Source: Beroe forskalii (lineage: Eukaryota > Ctenophora > Nuda > Beroida > Beroidae). Taken from it: a DNA stretch of 64,000 nucleotides. Of the stretch, positions 59,906 to 64,000 are shown piece after piece. The stretch spans positions 496,001-560,000 of the forward strand of contig WFMF01000021.1 in assembly GCA_011033025.1 (NCBI GenBank), read 5' to 3'. The position numbers were made by a program, and so were the translations under genes. Within the stretch, counting starts at the first letter, position 1; each line of letters opens with the position of its first letter. The notes under the pieces are model-generated. The model had not been told where the DNA came from. It saw only the letters and a program-made list of their open reading frames with translations, and ran no database searches.

Positions 59906-61424
59906 GGAGAGGGAAGTTTATCAGTGTATTTTATGACTTAATTATGCGAGTTGATTTATGTTATTATGTTAATAATAAGTGTCACGGAAAGGTTTGGGCG
60001 CCATCATACTCATACTAATTTCCATATAAGCCATGTTGCTATTTTCAGCCCTAGTCTAGCCAAATGATCGCTTCCTACACGCTTCGCAACTTTTATTGAA
60101 TAATTCACCTAGTTATTGAATAATTCACCTAGCGCTAAACGTTTTTCGTATTCTATTCTTATTTTTCATAATCATAATTATCGACGAATTCTTTTGATCT
60201 TTTGACTGAAAGGCAGGAATATAGTTCTAGAATCTTAGAATACATAACAGAGGATATTTAATTTTGCTTCTGTGAATGAACACGGAGAAAATTATTTTGT
60301 CTTAGTTGATTTATTTAGATTTTAATTAAGAATATTAGCTGCACGATAATGTCAAAGCACTACCTAACTTACTAGTTTACTATTTTCATTTGACAAAAAT
60401 TCGAATAGCCTAGGCCGCATTATACCTCTATATATTATATTGCTATATTGTAATTATATTTTATGAAATATACAAAATATTTTATAGATTAAATATCTTG
60501 TTTTTTCACTTGCATTAGTTTATATGAAATGATTATTTCGATTTGCATTGCTTTCTTGAAATATAAAATCAATTTTATGAATATGATTGTCAGAATATAT
60601 AATCGGCTACATTGAATTTAATTGACAACGTGAGAGTTGATTGTTGAATGTTTATGCATGCAAATTTCGGGCATAGCTGAGGAAACAAGAATAATATATT
60701 TTGATCAACGAAGCCTCGCTATAATTTAAGTAAGAGAAATGAGTCGGCTTGTTTATTGTTGATACTACAAGCAGGAAACAAGCGGAGCAACCCAAAACCA
60801 CCCCGAACCACCCCAAAAACCTCCCCAATCAAGCCGAAAAGACTTGATTCGGCTAGTTCCTGCCTGTAGTATCAACGCAATTTTTACTGAATTGTCGAAT
60901 AGATTTATGCAGAAATTTTATGTAGCAAGGGAGAACGGTTTTATTTCAAAAATTTTATGACACAATTTTATGACTTCAATGATTCATTATTTTCAATTAC
61001 ATGGATATTTTCAAGATTTTTATATTAAATTTATGACGATTTGGTTGATTGACTCAACTTGGAATCATTTTTATTTTCTTTTAAAAGCGTAGGTACAATG
61101 AATATGTCAATGAATATGATATACATAGGGAATAATGCCAATTATTAAGCCAATGCTATATGATATGCTGTTTAATGTATTTTATGTCGATTTTTATGTC
61201 GATTCAATGTGATATGATCATCTTCGCATTGTAGTTCTTTAGAAAAAAAGACTCAATTTAGAAAATTTGAAAATGCACACACAAAAATGTTGGACACTTT
61301 TCAGTCATAACTACAAAAAATTGTTTTTAAACGTATAAGAATCCACGTGATCCTTCAACACCTCCATAATTTCGCTATTGCCATCATGACATCTAATTTA
61401 TACAATCAAATTTGAGGTGCAGGG
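59906..61424. other. EXOC1 3' flank and intergenic DNA
   Basis: Strongly AT-rich. No canonical AATAAA close to the EXOC1 stop was found. TTGAATAATTCACCTA is tandemly duplicated at 60096-60131. No other gene. Confidence 0.45.
60759..60875. mobile_element. 117-bp inverted-repeat element
   Basis: Ends TTGATACTACAAGCAGGAA and TTGATACTACAGGCAGGAA (complemented right end) enclose a C-rich centre with ACCACCCC repeats and inner arms CAAGCCGAA/TTCGGCT. Probably a tiny MITE. Confidence 0.7.
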
Positions 61425-62237
61425 ATGTATGCTCGTAACGGTGCCTCCTCCACCGTACCCTCCTACCTCATCCCCACCCCTCCCTCCCGCGAGTACAGTA
61501 AACTCATAGTATTCGACAAGGACGGCACCCTCCTGGCTTTTGACAAGCCCTGGCTAGCCTGGTGCGGGCGCCTCATGTCGGAGCTTGGTGACGGTGCAGC
61601 AGCAACCATCAAGAAAGACCTGGGGAATTGCCTCGGGGAGATGGGCGTCAACTTGAAGCAGGGGAAGGTGGGTCTGGGAGCGTTCGCGGAGGGATGCTTC
61701 GCCACTGTCCTCGAGAGCATCAAACAAACGTACGTGTCGTCTCTGGAGAAGATGCTAGACGACGACGTGTTGTTCGCTGAAACGATAGAGACGTGTAGGG
61801 AGGAAGGAGACGCGAGCAAGTACCCTCTCACCAACATCCCGCAACTCTTCGCAGAGCTCCGGAACAACGGATACGCCATCGCCGTGGCGACGGCGGACAC
61901 GGCCGACGGCGTTGAGAAGTTCTTCAAGAACAACGATGTGGAGGTCGACTTCGTGCTGTGCGCCAACACGCCCGACTACTCGCCCAAACCGAGCCGGGAG
62001 TCGGCCGAGAAGATGTGCCACCACTTCGGCGTGCACCCTGACGACGTGGTGATGGTCGGGGACACGCCCACTGACATGCGCTTCGGAGCGAACGGCAACT
62101 TCGGGCTGATAGTTGGCGTCACCACGGGCATTGGGGAGGAGGGCGTGCTGAGGGAGGCGGGGGCGCACCTCGTCATAGACGATCTCAGGGAGCTGGTGGC
62201 CCTCTTGAAGAGAAGTCACTGCTCGGTGTCCCGTTGA
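61425..62237 (+). CDS. HAD-superfamily phosphatase (phosphoglycolate phosphatase-like)
   Basis: Intronless, 270 codons. The four HAD motifs are in order: I, FDKDGT with nucleophile Asp31 and acid/base Asp33; II, VATAD with Thr156; III, Lys188 in SPKPS; IV, GDTPTD with Asp213 and Asp217 for Mg2+. The helical cap between motifs I and II (about residues 40-130) is the C1 type of phosphoglycolate phosphatase-like and beta-phosphoglucomutase-like enzymes. Such proteins hydrolyse small phosphate monoesters in the cytosol; the substrate cannot be read from sequence. The ATG is preceded by GTGCAGGG, an acceptor-like site, so a 5' non-coding exon is possible. The frame is far more GC-rich, especially at third positions, than the DNA around it, which also keeps long antisense frames open. 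This, with the lack of introns, fits a retrocopy, ancient transfer or strong codon bias. Confidence 0.88.
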   Translation: MYARNGASSTVPSYLIPTPPSREYSKLIVFDKDGTLLAFDKPWLAWCGRLMSELGDGAAATIKKDLGNCLGEMGVNLKQGKVGLGAFAEGCFATVLESIKQTYVSSLEKMLDDDVLFAETIETCREEGDASKYPLTNIPQLFAELRNNGYAIAVATADTADGVEKFFKNNDVEVDFVLCANTPDYSPKPSRESAEKMCHHFGVHPDDVVMVGDTPTDMRFGANGNFGLIVGVTTGIGEEGVLREAGAHLVIDDLRELVALLKRSHCSVSR

Positions 62238-62299
62238 AGTTTTCCAGGTTTAGCGTTAATGATATGTTAGTTAAACTTTAATAGAAAGGCTTATTTGGG

Positions 62300-62305
62300 A
62301 TTAAA
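62300..62305 (+). terminator. Possible polyadenylation signal of the HAD gene
   Basis: ATTAAA, the common variant signal, 62 bases after the stop codon. Confidence 0.45.
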
Positions 62306-63406
62306 GTAATCGATTGCAGGAGATGTCAGATCGATCAATGAAACGAATTGCTGCGCCGGTTTTGCGCTGGTGTTGTGCCACCAAGACATCAAGGGCGGTC
62401 AATAGCGCCAAGCCGGCGTAAAGATTCGTTGCATTTGCCGCTAAATTACCGTCTTCTCGGTTTGGTCCTTTTGTACTACAATACTTTTATGTTTTAAATT
62501 ATTATCTCGTTCTGAATTATGTTGACACACGATAGGCGTTTATTCGCTAGGCTTCAATTAGGCTTTAATTTTGCAAATTCTTCAAGGCATCTTATTGCAG
62601 AACTGACTGCGTTACTTAATTTTCTGATTTTCAATATAACGTGAGTGGCAAATGTCCAATCAAAATAGGGTTTGCTACTAATTCTGTTCTTAATTTCTTG
62701 GTTAAAATTTAAAAAGCTAATTCAATTTGTAAATTATCGTGTTATCTTTATATCTGGTTAAATCTTATTAAACTAAATCATAAAATCATACAGTTAATTT
62801 ATTCCTTATAAGCATATTATTGCCAGTAAGTAAGATAATTAAGTTTTGTTTTCAGCATCAGATCAGAAATGTTTTCAAATAAAAATATATTAACCCTGCT
62901 TTATTTATTCTATAATTCAGAAGCGTTTATAAGTTTATAAATTTATACATTACGTAACTTTAATTGTGCTCGTGTTTATAATACCATGTTTATTGTTAAA
63001 TATTATACATGCCTTTGTATGTCATAAAGTCGAACCTGGTGATGCTATGTATACTGTATATTTTGTTTCGTATGAATTTTGTGGTATCATTGTTTAAGCC
63101 ATTTATATATTTCTGTTAGAATTATTCTTTCCAATACAAAGTGGGTAAAATAAATCTGGACCTGTGCTTCCTCCAAAAACGGTTAAAATATGGTAATGGA
63201 CTTGTTTGGATTTCGAGTTTCTATATCGATTCAATAATTTCATACCGATTCAACTAAATTATAAGTAATACAAATCCTCCCTCTAGCCACTTAGCTCCAT
63301 TTGGGTATGTAGTATTTGCAGACAGCTTCCTCCCACACAACTTAAAGAGAGTATCTCCTAGTTGGAGTGTGAGGTTTACCTGAGAGTAGTGTTTCTTCAG
63401 CATTAA
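62306..63406. other. Intergenic, no gene seen
   Basis: AT-rich; no repeat or exon stands out. The sequence just before 63407 is probably promoter and 5' UTR of the next gene. Confidence 0.4.
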
Positions 63407-63461
63407 ATGAGAACCTCAGATCGTCAGCGCCTCATTACCAACGAATCAGACAGCGACTATG
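63407..63461 (+). CDS. Probable first coding exon of an unidentified gene
   Basis: ATG followed by 18 codons rich in polar residues (MRTSDRQRLITNESDSDYG) and a perfect donor GTAAGT at 63462. Composition is clearly less AT-rich than its surroundings. A short acidic/polar N-terminus with RQRLI and ESDSDYG would suit a cytosolic tail of a membrane protein, but I do not recognise the family and the next exon lies beyond the window. Confidence 0.4.
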
Positions 63462-63544
63462 GTAAGTTTATAATCGCTTGATTATCCTGGAAAACTCTTA
63501 TCTTAGCTACAAACTCGAAATTCTTATATACACGGCCGTGTTGT

Positions 63545-63700
63545 TTTCGCGCGTGCTGCATACCTATAACCATCACTGATGGAGTTACGAAACCAGAGAT
63601 GGAGTTATATAAACACGCGCGAAAGTCTCTCTCTAGAAACTCCATCAGTAGATTTCAAAACTCCATCAGTAGATTTCGAAAGTCCATCTCTAGATTTATA
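63545..63700. repeat. ACTCCATCWSTAGATTTC repeat with inverted counterpart
   Basis: Three to four copies of CTCCATCAGTAGATTTC at 63640-63700 face two complement-like GATGGAGTTAYGAAAC units at 63577-63620, so the block can fold back. Confidence 0.7.
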
Positions 63701-63757
63701 TTCTCGGATTCTGACACGCTGAGTTACCGAATGTAACAAAACTTAATTAAACATGCT

Positions 63758-63850
63758 TACACTGTTTATTTACCCTGTTTATTTACCCTTTTTATTTACC
63801 CTGTTTATTTACCCTGTTTAGTTTACCTTTATTGACCCTGTTTTACCTGA
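63758..63850 (+). repeat. 15-bp tandem repeat
   Basis: Five copies of CTGTTTATTTACC, then decaying variants with ACCCTGTTT. Confidence 0.85.
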
Positions 63851-64000
63851 CCCGTTTACTGTATTTAGCAAATGTACACATACACAAAAACAAACACCAA
63901 ATACCAATCAACACAACACATTGTAATTACTGTGCACATTTGCAAACCGTTATATGTTGAACAAGTATGTCAATGACGTCTGCTCATGCCTGAGTATAGA

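Noticed and set aside
61463-62219. Long antisense frames opposite the HAD gene
   Set aside because: Caused by the GC-rich codon use of the sense gene; all HAD motifs are on the + strand.

Overview
This window reads as nuclear DNA of an invertebrate animal. It is AT-rich and repeat-dense, with introns bounded by GT...AG, TTAGGG-type (CCCTAA) telomere-like repeats, Helitron and hAT-type elements, CR1/L2-like LINE debris, and conserved animal genes (exocyst subunit EXOC1, an ABHD14-type hydrolase, a HAD phosphatase). Nothing looks bacterial or viral. I cannot name the species. EXOC1 is full length but diverged from the vertebrate protein.

Layout. 1-1.4 kb: first exons of an ABHD14-like alpha/beta hydrolase on the + strand, followed by an exon that only reads with several frame changes. 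1.8-5 kb: a GC-rich degenerate array split by a hAT-type MITE (8-bp target duplication), itself split by a second MITE. 5-51 kb: no host gene that I can recognise. This part is dominated by a large non-coding repeat of about 8-10 kb whose ends are inverted repeats (TATGGTGGCCGAGGTGGCTC) followed by further palindromes. It is present as copy A (5,084-13,775, +, truncated and interrupted), copy B (15,854-23,728, -, the only copy with both ends intact), a 3'-end fragment (25,391-26,790, -), copy C (28,621-36,497, +, lacking its 5' end) and copy D (39,798-50,317, +, nearly complete). Between and inside the copies lie nested MITEs, a tandem Helitron pair, a polyA-tailed 3.9-kb retroelement, LINE fragments, several minisatellites and GC-rich palindromes. 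Shared and private insertions give a relative history: the hAT MITE is in B, C and D; a TATTA-flanked element and a 0.2-0.7-kb repeat are only in C and D; a Helitron pair is only in C; a 1.8-kb block is only in D.

51.5-52.7 kb: 3' end of an L2/CR1-type LINE interrupted by a small Helitron. 52.9-59.9 kb: a complete seven-exon EXOC1 (Sec3) gene, 884 codons, all splice phases consistent, with an unusually long first coding exon and a 1.1-kb TA-flanked MITE in intron 2. 61.4-62.2 kb: a GC-rich intronless HAD-superfamily phosphatase gene. 63.4 kb: a probable first coding exon of a further + strand gene running off the window. The genes show no shared pathway; they are separate + strand units. The most interesting content is the large palindrome-ended non-coding repeat and the layered record of insertions within it.
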